A stretch of DNA of 64,000 nt from Plecoglossus altivelis (taxonomy: Eukaryota > Chordata > Actinopteri > Osmeriformes > Plecoglossidae). The notes below the pieces were generated by a model. That model was not told the origin of the DNA. It saw only the letters and a list, made by a program, of their open reading frames with translations, and made no database searches. Shown here one piece after another: positions 12,336-25,154 of this stretch (its first letter is position 1; every line of letters begins with the position of its first letter). The stretch spans positions 5,457,581 to 5,521,580 of the forward strand of contig BROE01000023.1 of NCBI GenBank assembly GCA_036571765.1. Direction: 5' to 3'. The position numbers and the translations under genes are program-made.

Positions 12336-12377
<42 letters not shown>
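12212..12377. repeat. two (CT)n arrays
   Basis: CT runs lie at 12212-12278 and 12336-12377, separated by other pyrimidine-rich sequence. With the GA array at 11802-11860 on the same strand they form an inverted pair of homopurine/homopyrimidine arrays. Such mirror-symmetric tracts can adopt triplex (H-DNA) structure in vitro. Confidence 0.9.
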
Positions 12378-12381
<4 letters not shown>

Positions 12382-13980
12382 GGCTCTGCTGCCTCTGTGC
12401 AGATTGCAGCCCTTGCAAGCCAAAAGTATTGCTTGCATCTGCGACATAAGAGGCTAGAAATTGGTGGGTTTCGGGGGAGTAGGGGAAGGTGGCTTTCTGC
12501 GTAATTTCACCTGGGCAGGGTCCAAGGGCAGGCAGAAGCAGGAGATGGCTGGGGCACCAAGCTTTGACGCTTTGGTAAGAGGGTGGCACTCAGGATATGG
12601 ACCGTAGATGGCCGTGTTGAATTTATATCTCTCCGTGAAAGAGGGAGTCCTTCCAATCTGGTTTCTACGGATCATTTTCCTCTTTCACAATACATCTCGC
12701 CCTTTGTATGTCTCTCCCTCCCTCCTCTCATTTTTCATATATTTCCTTCCTACCCTTCTCGCTTTCTCCTGACTCACCTCTCTCTTATGCTAACGTTAGC
12801 CTGGACATTAATGGGGGTTGCAATCTACATATGAATCGTAATTTGCTAACATTTTAGCTCTCCATCTGCACGTTGGCTTTCAGACATAATTTGTTTAGAG
12901 GAATTATTCTATCGGTCACCATCTGGGTCAGTGAGGGAGGATGTTATTGTCTTTACAACACCACTTAGTGTGTCTGCTTGGGTGTGTGTGTCTGCTTGGG
13001 TGTGTATGTGTGTGTGTCCACATGTGTCCCGATCCGACTTGTTTTCTATATGCCACGCTGCTGGTGCGTAAAACATTTATAAAGGGACCCGTTTAGTCCG
13101 CGTTGAATTCGAATCTCGTTGCAGAACACCATTCAAACATCCATCTCTAAATTGAGAGGCCCAGACAACAATAAAAGAATAGGCTGTACGTAGGTCTGCA
13201 TTCATCATTCAAGGCGATGTTTCCAAAGGAAAGCAAAGAATGCTAGCCGTCAGTGCTCCTTGCAATAGCATGTTGCCCACACTATTGTGCTGTGCCAGCC
13301 TGTGTTTTCTGTGTGTCCTTGCGGTAGCCTCTGCCAGACTGAGAGGAACAATACGAGGATAGAAACATTTCCTGTAGCTTCTCTATTGTTGCTCAGGCAC
13401 CTAGAAACTGGAGCTGAGAGGAGGACAGGAGAGGAGGGGAGGCAGAGGAGGAGATGGAGGAGAGGGGGGGGGGTTGAAAAGAGATGAGGGGTGGAGGAGA
13501 GGAGTAGAGGAGAGGAGGAGAGGACACATGGTGCAGAGGCACCATGTACTTGGCTCCGCTCGCCCGCACCGCAATTAAAGCGTTTCAATCAGCCACCGAG
13601 CAGCATTCAGACTGGGCGACCGCCAAGTCTGTCTGGGGGCCGGCGCTTTGGAGAGCTGGTGATGTGGGCTGCGGGAGGAGGAAGAGGAGGAGGGCGGGGG
13701 TTGATGGGATAGAGGGATGGAGGGACGGAGAGAGCATCCAGCGGCCAGCCACAGAGCTAACAGAGGCTGACAACCGCACAGCTGCACGTTGCGATTGTTG
13801 CGGGTCGATGTGGGGAACCGTTGGTGATAAATAACAGGCTACGCTTTCGAATGCAGTGGAGGTCCACCTTGATACCTCCAGCATGATTATTACTGAAGAG
13901 CTACAGCTCCTACAGCTACAGACTTCTGTAAGCATATCTAGCTTAATGGACAGGTTGTTGACTGGATCATAATTATACCC

Positions 13981-14068
13981 ATCTCTCTCGCTCGCTCTCG
14001 TTCGCTCGCTCTCGTCGCTCGCTCTCTCTCTCGCGCTCTCCGTCGTTCTCTCGCTCTCTCCGTTCTCC
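13981..14068. repeat. degenerate (CTCG)n / (CT)n tract
   Basis: Mixed CTCG, TTCG and CT units occur, with CpG in most units. This is unusual for a CT microsatellite. Confidence 0.8.
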
Positions 14069-15839
14069 TTCATCCAGCCTTTTCTCTCTCGGCGCAAAAA
14101 ATAGCCACGCTCCAGCAGAATATACACATTTGCATCACCTACAGACCCCCGTGAGTTGCATTTGGACAGGACCCATGGGCGAGCGAGGGGAAAAACGAAC
14201 AGCAGAAACAGCGGGATGGGGCGGAGCCTGCGCGGCGCACGCGCTCACGTGCACCTGCAGGGTTTGATGGATGACGGGGATAATGACTGATGATATCTGC
14301 GGGACCCGTGGGAGAACACCTGAGTGGTTCTATCTTACATACACACACATACTCACACATAAACACATGCGCATAACAGGCACTCAAACATGGTCATTCG
14401 CCATCCACACACACGCAATATAGAAGTGGTTTTGAAACACCATCAACGCACAATAAAAGAGCAGGTAATATCGTATTGGCATCATCATGGTCATGACCCC
14501 AGGTGACATTCTAAGCGACAGTATTGCGGTTGAATTATAAAGGATGTATTATTGCATAAAGCTGTAGATGAATGATTACTCTGCACTGTGTACATAAACA
14601 TTATGAATACCAATTAGTGCCATTTCTGACCTTTAAAGTTTTTGAAAAGCTGATTATATCTTCTTTCAGAAGTACATGACTCTTGGCAACTTGCTACGGA
14701 CAAATCTATACCGTTTACCGTGAACCAAACACAAACAGAAATGGAACGGCGTGGCCCTTTTCATTTGTGGAAAAAAAAAGCAATTGACATGATTTCCAGA
14801 TCGAGGCCGCGTAGCCATCGATGTCATGTTATACACCTACAATGTCAAAGAGAAACTTTTAAACGCACATTAGTTATTCTAAACTCTGACCAAGAAAGCA
14901 ACAACTGTCGACTTTAATCTGTCAAGTTAGTGTTAAGCTACGTCCCTCTCCCTTTGAAGCGGTTAAAGATTGCTCTGTGATTTCGGAGGTAAAATCACTG
15001 TTATCAGCCACTCTCTCGCTCTGCAATTTACTGTCATTTGAAGAATAGCATCCAAAGTGAATAAGCGAAAAATGTGCCATCTGTGTACCCTGTGCAGCTC
15101 ACACACCTGTACAGCTCAGTGGTAAGTCTTTAAACCCAAGATACCTGCTACCACAGTTGCAAGCATCTTAGATATGCCCTCCCACTGATTGCTATTGCAA
15201 TCAACAGACTGAGACCAGTTAAAGCTGGTCCCTTCTTCTGTAGCTTCAGATTTGCTACATTTAAAGCACCCACTGTCCCTCATAGCGCTGGGCAAACCCT
15301 ATTATTGTTCATCAATAAAGGCCATTGTTCCCCATATTCCTGCGAGCTTCCTCCCTATTTTATCGAGTTAGCAAAGTCTCTGAAGTGATATCCAGTAATG
15401 CTAAGCCCTGTGTCACCGGTTGAATAATACCATGCAGGATGTTATTTTGCAAAGGCAGTGTTTTGCTTATAATAGTCAAATCTCTTAAGTGGAGCTAAAG
15501 TAGATGAATAAGATGTAGATGTTTGCAAAATTAGCATTTTTTGGCGAGCGTGTTTTCACCCTCTGAGAAGAAGTCCCTGGAAACATTTGAGAAAGTACTA
15601 GAAACACATACCTCAGCAAGCACAAGATTTATGGTTTAGCAGTTTTTTTTTTGGGGGGGGGGGGGTTGCCGGTTTTAAATCCCAATTTGATTCGACGCAG
15701 GTTATGCTGGGTTTGTTGGACAGCTTAATTTCCTTCTTTATTCAACCACCTTTTTTATTACGCAGAACAGATATGGAGTAAAGTGAAACAAATTTGTTTT
15801 GTCTACAGACATCGGTGCCTTTTCCTCCATGTTTGTTTC

Positions 15840-16040
15840 TAGGCAAGGCCTCATTACCATTCCTCTCCCACCATATTGGACAGTCTACTGTGTGTTGTTC
15901 ACACAACCGTACAATTAGATTGCTTTAACGTGTTGGAGTTCCCAACTTTCACATGCCAGCTCTCAGGCGCCATTAAGGTGCAAAGTTGCCAAACTTTAAT
16001 GCCAATGACAGCTTCCTTCCAGTCATGATAAGACCACGGG
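15840..16040. promoter_or_regulatory. conserved-element-like segment
   Basis: This balanced, non-repetitive sequence contains CATTACCATT, ACAATTAGATTG and CCATTAAGG cores and a GCCAAACTTTAATGCCAA block that resembles paired half-sites (TGCCAA-like) around a TTTAAT core. It is a candidate regulatory element. Conservation was not tested. Confidence 0.2.
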
Positions 16041-17740
16041 TACACTAATTATGGACAAACCAAAAATAGTCACCTGTGTACGGAAATAAAATGAAAGCAA
16101 ACCAGTGCGGGTTAAATATGCGCAGACGATAGAGTGAAAACTCACCTACCAAAAGGTAAACAGACACCTAAGAAAAAAGTGACGTGTCATAGCCAGCCCT
16201 CAAACAGACATCTCCTAATTAACATGGGATAAATAAATATCTATAATGCTGGCCAGAGTTATCACCCAGGCCTCTTTGGGTGTTGTTCAGGGGCTTGACA
16301 GTGAAAAATAGCCCATAAATCAGGAGTGGTTGAGGGCCGTTAATCAGCCTCCAGACATAGCAACCGGTGACCGCGGGGGCCGCGAGGGTCGTCGCAGGAC
16401 CGTGTTACCTCACCCCTCCCTCTTTACCGTTGCCGGGGCAACGGTGTCACTCAGTGTCAGGAGCGGTAGAGGTAATAACCTGAGTTGGAGCAGCGTGCTG
16501 GTTAATGCTTCAGATGACAGCTGCAGTCCGACAGGGAGGCAAGGGGGGGGGGGGGGAGGGAGAACAGCTAGCGTGCTCTCAGTACTACATGATAATAAGC
16601 TCCCTAATGAACAACTAGCCAAGCTTCCTTCGTTCATTGTTTCTTGACTGGAGTTTAGCTGCGAGACAGACGTTATGCCTATGCGAGCAGGGCCATCTCA
16701 AAAGGCAATCGGACCTTTCAAGACATGGTCCCACACCCCATGACGGCTAGGCTAACAGTTGAAATGAACATGTTTTGAACGTGAAAGATCGAAGTGCCCG
16801 TCTTGTGCACGGGTGAGATAAAGTCAAGATCTCAGTTGGTCGGGTTAAAAGGTTATCAGATCAGACTTTGAGCAGGACTGAGGCTGGAGTCAACATGGGC
16901 AATGTAGTCACTGTGGACAGCCATCTCACGTTGACAGGAAAATGCCTTGTGTTGATGAATTGGTCCAGTTGTACAGTTTCCCCTTGCCCAAAAAGTCATT
17001 TCAGCTTTGATACATGCAAATTGAAATCCTGATTTGTTCAGTCATGTGTGCTATTATCGTTGGCTGTACTTCCACTGCTAATTGTACTTTAACTGCGGCT
17101 CGTTCGGGATGGACGGAGGCGTGCTGGCGATTCCTCTGTTGGCCATTACAAACTGTATGCAGTGACGCCTACTGATGGAAATGCTGCAATTAGTTTACGC
17201 CGACGGCGGGAGTTCAAGCAGTTTCCTCCATCCTGAACTGCTTGTGGACAGGTCAACTCAATTTCAGAGCTGGCCCCCAAATCTGCTGAGGGCCCAGACT
17301 GAGGTCAGCAGCTTAAAGCTATGCAGATGACAGGTCGGCAGCAATGGGAGGGAGAGTGTGAGTGAGGGAGAGGAAGCAGTTCAAAGAAATCGGGATTCTT
17401 TTTTTTTTTCCCACTCCCCAACACCTGGTTTTAACTTTCCTTCTTCGGGGTGCGTCTGCCTTTGGCGGCTCGCGAGACGAGACGACGCTCGGAGCATTGT
17501 TCTTCAATTATGCAACCTTCAGAATTAATTGAGTGCGCAGAACTATTTTAAACGTACAGAAATATGATTGGGAAAATGGAAGGGAAAAAAAGGACCCATC
17601 TGCAATGAATGCATGGACTCCTCACAATTTCCCCAGAAATGGTTTCCTCTCTAGTTGTAATCTGATTTAACATGGCCTAAAGCCGCTCTTTTTCCTCAAA
17701 AGTTGTGCAGACTTTTCTCGGCATGGCAACGGTTTATCAT

Positions 17741-17742
<2 letters not shown>

Positions 17743-17782
<40 letters not shown>
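17743..17782. repeat. (TA)n microsatellite
   Basis: This is a pure TA run of about 20 units. The hydrophobic Tyr-Ile peptides in open frames here are translations of the repeat. Confidence 0.93.
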
Positions 17783-17787
<5 letters not shown>

Positions 17788-19009
17788 AGATAAGAAGTTT
17801 GCGAGTCCGATTGAGTGAGACGACAACCACAACACCCAAACGCACCCTCCTTCACCTGCAAAACCCCCTCCTACTCCCGCACACCCGTCCCGATTCCTTA
17901 GCTCGTCTCAGAACCGCCTATGAAATAAAAGTGACAACACTTACGCGCATCCCCAGCTGGTTGAAGTTGACAGCTCATTAGGGTGAGGGATTTACAACCT
18001 TTTCATAGTAATAGCTCTTCAAAGCCTCTGCTCTCCCAGTTCCTTCATCCTACTGATGCAGCAAATTTGGCATGGGGAAGAAGCAGGAAATGGCGGTGGT
18101 TTTTCAAGAAGAAGAAAAAAAAAAATCGTATTAAACAAATTCTCCAAAGCATTGAGCCCAACTGGTGTGGACTGCACTGATAACAGCTGGGCATTCTGGG
18201 TAGTCACCTCCCTTGGCAGCCATTCCGGGAGAGTGGACCACTTGAGTGGTTCTGGCCTGCCAGATTTGAACACTGTTATTTTGGCAGCTTTAGAATTATT
18301 TTACGATGAATTAATTTGTTCGGACGAAATTCTAACGAGGTGGCGAGAAGGGAACATACTTTCGATTCTGGTGTTTCCCTTTTCAGTGTCTGTATGTGGA
18401 AGATGCCTTTTGTACACAGCCAATACCTGCGACAATAGCATACAGCGTACAAGAAAAAAAAAAAACAACCTCAAACATCTAATTTAATAACTTACAGTAC
18501 AAAACTACGCACATCTATACCCTGAGCCATTGAGCAAATTGGAGGACGAACTAGCACTAAGTAAAGATAAAACGACTGGCAGACTGTGGCAAAAAAAGAG
18601 TCGGAGAATCCATCTGCTCTCTCTCTCTCTCACTGTCTCTCTCTCTCTCTCTCTCTCTGGCTCTTTTTATGACTCTCGCTCTCCGATGATGTTCCTCCTG
18701 TGATAGTTAGTGGCTGGACACGCCACAGCACAGACCTCCGCCCGCTGTTGACGCCAGGCCTTTGTCGCTCGCCCATGAGGTACTCCAAGTGCCCAGATAA
18801 GTTCATGCCAACTGGCTGGCAGCACAGACAGCACAGCACCCCAGCGACAGAGAGATATCCAAGCATTTTCACAGCTATGTCCCACGTTGCATGTTTTCGT
18901 TTTTTTCTGCTTTTTTTTTCTCCCAATCTGTCTTTTCGCTCGCTTCGCTGCTGTGGTTTGGCGGTATTTGATGTGGTGTTTTGAACGCTGGACACCTCTC
19001 AGTCACTGG

Positions 19010-19086
19010 ATGTTCCTGTGTGTGTGTGTGTGTGGGTGTGTACATGTTCCTGTGTGTGTGTGTGTGTGTGGGTGTGTACATGTTCC

Positions 19087-19119
<33 letters not shown>

Positions 19120-19144
19120 GTACATGTGAGTGTGTGTGTGCTTG
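19010..19144. repeat. minisatellite built on (GT)n, three units
   Basis: Each unit is an ATGTTCCTG lead, a GT run, then GGGTGTGTAC. Three units of growing length (roughly 34, 37 and 43 bases) lie head to tail. The GT run lengthens from unit to unit. Confidence 0.88.
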
Positions 19145-19845
19145 TTTCTGGAAGGCCTAACCATGTGTTCCTGTCCCCTGGGAGAAGCTCCCGGGCCAAG
19201 GAAGATGGCTACAGCCCATGCACCGAGGCCGGTTCCCCAGTATTCTCCATGGAGAGAATCAGAACAGAGCACACTCAATGAAGGATTGTTTGCTCTGATA
19301 CATGATTGCAGCCACAAGTCAAGGAGAGAGAGATGGGAGGATGGGAGATCGTATAGACAGGAGAGAAAGGGAGATACACTTATACACCCTCACTCTTCTC
19401 TCTCCTTCCTCTCTCTCTCTCTCCCCTGCTCTCTAACTATCTCTCTCTCCCCGACATCTCCCAGGGCTCCAATCACTCTGCACACACACACCAGACCTAA
19501 TCTGGTAGAGGCAGCCTAGCCGCTCTCTGAGGCAGTGTGGTAAATGTATGCCTTGCCCCCTGAAACGCCACGTTAGGGCCTACACACATCTCGGCACCTT
19601 AGGGGCATGGCTTTTCACTCACCATTCTGACTGGATCAGTCTCCCATGTTCAAGCCGATTGGGCATGTTTAGAGCCGTCCCTATGGCCAGCGTAGAGAGC
19701 GCGTGCTGTGGAAAACCCCCCGTGCGACGCAGTGAAGCCTCGCGCTGATGAGGCGATGTGCTGTCCTATTGCTCTGGAACGATACAGTGTCGATATACCA
19801 GAACATGTTTGAATGAGCAAAAGCAAACATACTGTATGTTCTCCT

Positions 19846-19847
<2 letters not shown>

Positions 19848-19902
<55 letters not shown>

Positions 19903-19910
19903 TGTTTGTG
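19848..19910. repeat. (GT)n microsatellite, 63 bases
   Basis: This uninterrupted GT run is one of the longest pure dinucleotide tracts in the window. The same 13-base near-palindrome lies on both sides of it (19827-19839 and 19981-19993). Confidence 0.95.
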
Positions 19911-20559
19911 TGTGTACCTAGATTTGAAGAACCGTTTTTATCCACACACCACCACTTTTGAAAGTCACAGGTTCCGTGGTACATACTGTATGTAGGATGG
20001 GTTGACAAAGATATGAATTTGATATCCCTTTATTAGTAATGACTACTTGTACTGTCATCTAAAACAACATTCACCTTTCGAAAGGTTCACACCATTATCA
20101 CAGGCGTATTAAATAAAGGAAACAACATATTATAGGAGATAGTGTATCAGCTGGCTATCAGGTAAGATCAGATTTGCAGTCAACGCGCGCTTGTCCAATC
20201 CTTGTCCAACCAAGACACTGTGCTTTTAGAGAACCTTTTTCAAATGTCCTATTATGGCTCATCATCTTGATATCAGACTTCAGTCAACCCTCTCTCCCCA
20301 TATTGGTGCTTTCACTTCCAAGCTAGCCTCAATCCCCTTTCCGCTTGGCCGCTGGCCCCTGACTCTCCATCCCTCTCTCCTTCTCTCTTTCCACCCCCTT
20401 TGGATTCATCCCTTCCTCTTAGGCCCTGCCGAAGAACACTTGAGCACCATGTGTCCAGGCTACAAAGACTCTCTCAACTACAAAGTGGTGGTGAGGAGAA
20501 GTGGAATGCCCGACAGATACCTTGATAACCTTTTCATCTGGCCGCTTGCCAAGGGCCCA

Positions 20560-20650
20560 ACGTACACACGTGCGCAGGCACTCTTGGACGTGCGCACACG
20601 CTTGGACACGCGCGCACACCTGAGCACGCACCTCTGCGCCCGCGCTCGTA
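20560..20650. repeat. degenerate CGCACA / ACACGCG tract
   Basis: CG/CA/TG-rich units of the type GCGCACACGCTTGGAC repeat imperfectly. CpG is much denser than in the surroundings. Confidence 0.6.
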
Positions 20651-21089
20651 CGCAGGGCGGTCTCTCCCTTCCAATGCGACGCCGCGTCTCTGCTACTTAT
20701 AGTATCACCGAAGGGTCTGACATCGCCCTAGCGACGATGAACATGTTTGCTACGCTAATTCCCACGGTTCGACTATTTGATGTTGAAGGATGTAACTTGA
20801 AAAAAGATTTTTTTGGGGTGGACATGCATAATCAGCGCGTTGAAAAAAAAAAAAGGTTTGATAGTGTTTTAGACACTTGACAGGCAGTCTCCTCCAGAGG
20901 AAGACCTGGGAACTTGCATCTTACGTTTGATCTGGCGTGTTGTCAGAGTCCCTTTAATTCAAATTCCAAATGGACAGACGTTATCACAGCACAACAGACT
21001 CCTCAAATACTTATTAAAGAGATGTAGGGATGGAGTGAAATAAAGAGAGAGGGACTTCAGTGGGAACACAACTTGGGCAGAGCGCCCGT

Positions 21090-21130
21090 GGGGGGGATGG
21101 GGGGGGATGGGGGGGTGGTGGTGGGGGGGG
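21090..21130 (+). repeat. G-run array, potential G-quadruplex
   Basis: Three or more runs of at least seven G are separated by AT or TGGTGGT spacers. This fits the G3+N1-7 quadruplex pattern on the + strand. Confidence 0.75.
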
Positions 21131-21381
21131 TTTACGGCTCTCAGTAGTTCACTCACACGCGGAGTGAATTGGGTGGCCTGTAGCTTTCAGCCTCTCGCTG
21201 TGTCTTCCGGTGAGCTGTAATGGGTTTGAAACGCTCCATCTTCCCATCTTTAAGACTGAGCAAAGGCTGCCTCCACACCTTTCCCCTTAATGAACACTCT
21301 CTCCCTCCTGTGATGCCACTACGCACTGCCTCTTTGATGCCCTACTTTCTCTTCACTTTGTAGTGACAGAGTAACAGGGGA

Positions 21382-21409
21382 AGAGAAGAAGAAGAAGAAG
21401 AAGAAGAAG
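21382..21409. repeat. (GAA)n trinucleotide repeat
   Basis: Eight to nine GAA/AAG units lie within a purine-rich region. Confidence 0.9.
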
Positions 21410-22734
21410 GAGGAAGGGGAAAAAACAACACGTTGGCTTAATCATGCATTCCGGTAAGACTTCATCACACACACACGCACAAGCACACGCGCGCGCACAC
21501 AGGCTCCCAAGCCGAAGGAAACTGCTGCGTGCGCATGGCGCACACGGTGCTCGGCGCACCCATTAAGCGAGGGAGTTTTGTAAATTGTGCTCTAATGATG
21601 ATCTAAGTGCTTTTTTTTCCCTTCTTTTCTTTTTTTTTTTTGTTGCCGACCCGAAAAAAGCATGTCTGTCAGCGTGCCTGAGAAATGGATGCACTTTAGA
21701 TGGAGAGAGTGCACATTCATATTTACCTCGCCCATCTTGTATTGTTATGGTAATGCCTCCTCCCCCCCTCCCCCCTCCCTTCTGTCACCTCTCTCACCCA
21801 TCACCCCTCCTCCACCCCCGGTCCCCCTCTCGCCGTCTCTAATGGTTCTGCATATTTGCGCGAGTCGTCTGTGGCGTGTCTCCTTGTGTCTTCCGACTGC
21901 AGGTTATCTGTCACAAGCTATTAACACTGGGTGAACTGTGCTGAGTGCATTATAGTTATTTTGCAATTGAACTGTGGGGCTGAAGGGATTGTCAGGCAGC
22001 ATTCTTCTCCTTAGTAAGCATGTGCTCGCAAAGCCTTCCTGGAACTGATGGCGGAAAACCGGAAAAGACAATTGCTAAATGGGGGGGAATGTATTATTTG
22101 TTCCAGAAGAGATTCCAAGGACTTACTCAGGTATACCGGTAAATGCTCGAATACATAAAAAAACTACAGATTTTTGTTTTTTTGGTCATGTGGATGGATT
22201 GACTAATGACTTCTACCTTGTTGCATTTTTGCTGTCATTGAATAAATAATAGCTAAGGTGAACCCTCTGTTAACATGCGATGGTTGTCCCTTGAGGCTGA
22301 AAAATAGGGCTTCACTGCAAAACGCATGACAATCCGATGGAACGGCACCTCGCTGGAGAGAGAGTTTGCTTTTCTCTCTTCCAGCTGCATGACTGCATGC
22401 AAGTCGTGCCACCGACACGTTGACTAGCCCTGGTAACAAACGACACCTGTGAGAAGAGCATGGCCACCAAGCAGACATAACACCGCGCTTACTCCTTGCC
22501 CATGTCGCTCTACAGAATCGAAACTCTACATTTGATATGTTTACAGATCGTGCTGCTACCGGTCTGCTGTATGTCTCGGTTGCTGTAAAAACCCCAAACT
22601 GGAACGCTTGAGAAAGTTGTGGGCAGGCGTTTGTAATACATAAGTCATGATTCTGCTTGGAGAGCAGCTTACTGTTGTGTGAAATTTGACATTAAGCATC
22701 TTTTATGTTATTTTTTTAATCCATTTTTTTTTCT

Positions 22735-22970
22735 ATTTCCACAAACCCAAGGGCAAAGAATATGCAATGTGTAATTTTGTTCTTTGGAGACCAGGGAGAA
22801 TTATGAGAGAGCTCATAACACTATTTCAGCTTATTTGAATAAGCAATAATGCTACAGATGAATACTAATCAGCCATTGGCTGTGACATGCCAGATTTAGA
22901 GGCTGATGGGGAAGGAGTGAAACAAATTCAAATTAAGATCAGGTGCATTTCACTGTGTTTATATGGCCGC
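22735..22970. promoter_or_regulatory. conserved-element-like segment
   Basis: About 235 bases are free of simple repeats. They are AT-rich but structured, with TTATTTGAATAAG (a near-palindrome), GCAATAATGC, CTAATCAGCCATTGGC (a CCAAT-box-like inverted core) and AAATTCAAATTAAG. Among the regulatory candidates this is one of the most convincing by eye. No alignment was possible. Confidence 0.28.
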
Positions 22971-23305
22971 ACGTGTGAGCCCATGCCCGTGTGTGCGTAC
23001 GTATTTTCCGCAATCTCATTCCGCCGATTAGAATTCTCGGTGTGGGTGAAAAGATAACGTTGTACATACCTGTGGAGTGAAATGGATTTCCCTCTCGTTG
23101 AGATACCATGTTTTAATTTGAACTCGCTCCCAATACAATGTCACGATAAGATCGTTGTGTTTAAATGGCGTCGCCACCCTAAAGCTCTGAAACGCCCAAA
23201 AGACGTACTATCTTCTTCATATGCCTTATCCAGTATGTGTGTAGGCCCGCCAGACGAAAATCAACTTCAAGCAGCCTCTGATCTTCAAGGTACAGCATCT
23301 GACTG

Positions 23306-23352
23306 AACACACACACACGCATACACAGACACACACACACACACACACACAC
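23306..23352. repeat. (CA)n microsatellite, interrupted
   Basis: CA units with CGCATA and AG interruptions lead into a pure run at 23331-23352. Confidence 0.92.
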
Positions 23353-24563
23353 TATAAAGCACTAATAGATGAGGGAAAACCATTGCAGATGAAACTCATC
23401 AGTTGTAAAAACATGTCGCGTATACAGATGCTTACCATTCCTTAAACATATGGTTGTGTGTATATTCGCAGAATACACCGGTAGAGTAGAACTTTTACAA
23501 ACGTAGTTGTTAGCATCGCCGACGAAGAACAAATGTGAAGCTTCTTTGAAGAGCAGGACTCGGGTTTAAACCTGATTTGACAGATGCCTTGTTTCACATG
23601 TCCATCTGGGAAGTCGTACATGGGAACTGTTTGTAAGTCAGGCAGTTTGAAAAAACTACATGATAGGCGATCGGATGAACCATCTGTCTTTGTCCATCAC
23701 AATCTAACCATAGATGACAAGACCATTCCTCATAAAATTTCGATTGGACTGATTCACTGTGGATCAGACGCAAAATGGTAAATTGGAGCTCGGCGAGAGG
23801 AATTTTCACGTGATGGTAATCTTGCGAATGCAGCTGTCTTGCAAGGTTAGGCGAGGGTTGGACAACAGGGAAAGTCACACTCTCTTGCAAAGGGAAAGTC
23901 ACATTGTAAGTTGCACCTAATAAGTCTTACTGATTGATGACAGAAACCAGTGTCGTGTTCTTAGGAAAGCAAACAGCAAGGCTCAATTGAAGCGTTGTAT
24001 CAAGTATACCTCTGCCCTGTGTTAAATGAGATACGCTGTGCAACAGTCCTTGAGGCCAGCGTGAGTTAACTAGTTAGCCTTGCTAACTTACTGCGTAAGT
24101 CAGTACACAGGGAACTACGTTGATATCTTAAATATTAAAACATTCCATGGGGGACTTACATTGTTACTTGCAAAACCATTGTTGGCGAGAAGCCTTGGAT
24201 ACAGGTGAGTCTCAACTTGATGAACGCCTTGCAGATTAGTTGAATGCTGCCTGTTGTACGACTGGGCCACACTAACAAATGAAATGTATGTAATCAAGAC
24301 CACCTGCCCTCCCATCACATTTCATAGGCGGTAACCATGGAGATGTTATTTTTTCGGCAGCATCCTTAGCAAGGTTGTTATTGCTTCATTACGGCTGTGT
24401 TTGAAGCTGCGCAGTAAACCTTGGGCACTAGATAAGTAGGCCGTGGTTGTATCAAAAGATGTCCTCTCCTGGATGCAATTACTCCGTCTGCAGGATAAGC
24501 CCTTGCTATGTCTCTCAAGGACCTTCGGCTCGGGTCCACCCAGCAACCATGATAAAAGAGTGT

Positions 24564-24680
24564 GTGAGAGAGAGGGGGGGGAGGGAGGGAGAGAGGGAGA
24601 GAGGGAGAGAGAGAGGGAGAGAGAGAGGGAGGGAGGGAGAGAGAGAGAGAGAGAGAGAGGGAGAGGAGAGAGAGAGAGAA
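24564..24680. repeat. (GA)n / GGGA purine tract
   Basis: A + strand purine tract of about 117 bases is built of GAGA and GGGAGA units. The Arg/Glu-rich frames across it are translations of the repeat. Confidence 0.93.
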
Positions 24681-25154
24681 CACAAACTGCTGTGTTGTGT
24701 TATGACTATGTCGTTGTCTGAGAAAAAGCAACAGTTTTGGTCTTGTTTGGGATAAATACAGCCATGTTCTCACTAACTTCGAAACTTTGAGATAAGTTGC
24801 AGATTGCGGTGAGCATTTGGCTAGATTTGCATCATTCTTCAGCGAAATAGGAATTTTCTTAGATCTCAGCAATTAGGACATTCATTTTATTTAAGGATCT
24901 GTCTCATAGGGGACAAAGCTTATTTTGATCTTTTTGCTGACTTGCAGTTAGTTCTCCCTGCTTGTTTTCTTCCTCAGAGTAATATCATAAACAAATTTAA
25001 AAATGTAGACACCCCAAATATTTCCATCCTCGCCTTTTTTCTTGCAGACCAAGATGACCGCCAAGTCCTTTTTTAACTTCTATATTTTTCTTGGATTACA
25101 CGTTCCTCCACTCAAAACCTTCCCCCATGCTTTTCTATTACAGTGCACCTCGCC

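Larger units (their letters stand above)
12400..17740. other. non-coding stretch, no gene seen
   Basis: The stretch holds a degenerate CTCG/CGCT repeat at 13981-14068, a T10 run followed by a G13 run at 15643-15665, and a G14 run at 16543-16556. Conserved-element-like DNA lies around 15840-16040 and 16160-16330. A 180-codon minus-strand frame at 13585-14127 is Ser/Glu/Arg-rich because it crosses the CTCG repeat, so it is not called as a gene. Confidence 0.5.
17783..20560. other. non-coding stretch with a GT minisatellite and CT tracts
   Basis: No gene was seen. CT arrays lie at 18617-18658 and 19400-19450. Conserved-element-like sequence lies at 18160-18330. The frame at 20254-20880 is 208 codons long, but it runs through an alternating GC/CA tract and shows no domain, so it is not called. 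Confidence 0.5.
21131..24560. other. non-coding stretch with a strong conserved-element-like block
   Basis: No gene was seen. Contents are a GAA array at 21382-21409, CA/CG alternation near 21470-21500 and a CA array at 23306-23352. Two conserved-element-like blocks lie at 21900-22010 and 22735-22970. Confidence 0.5.

Noticed and set aside
13585..14127. 180-codon minus-strand frame with a Ser/Glu/Arg-rich start
   Set aside because: The pattern is produced by the CTCG repeat at 13981-14068.
17703..17861. Tyr-Ile repeat peptide that could be read as a membrane segment
   Set aside because: It is a translation of the TA microsatellite at 17743-17782.
20254..20880. 208-codon frame on the + strand
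   Set aside because: It crosses a degenerate CGCACA tract and has no domain, signal or splice support. Its length is possible by chance in GC-rich DNA.
24443..24755. Arg/Glu repeat protein
   Set aside because: It is a translation of the GA tract at 24564-24680.
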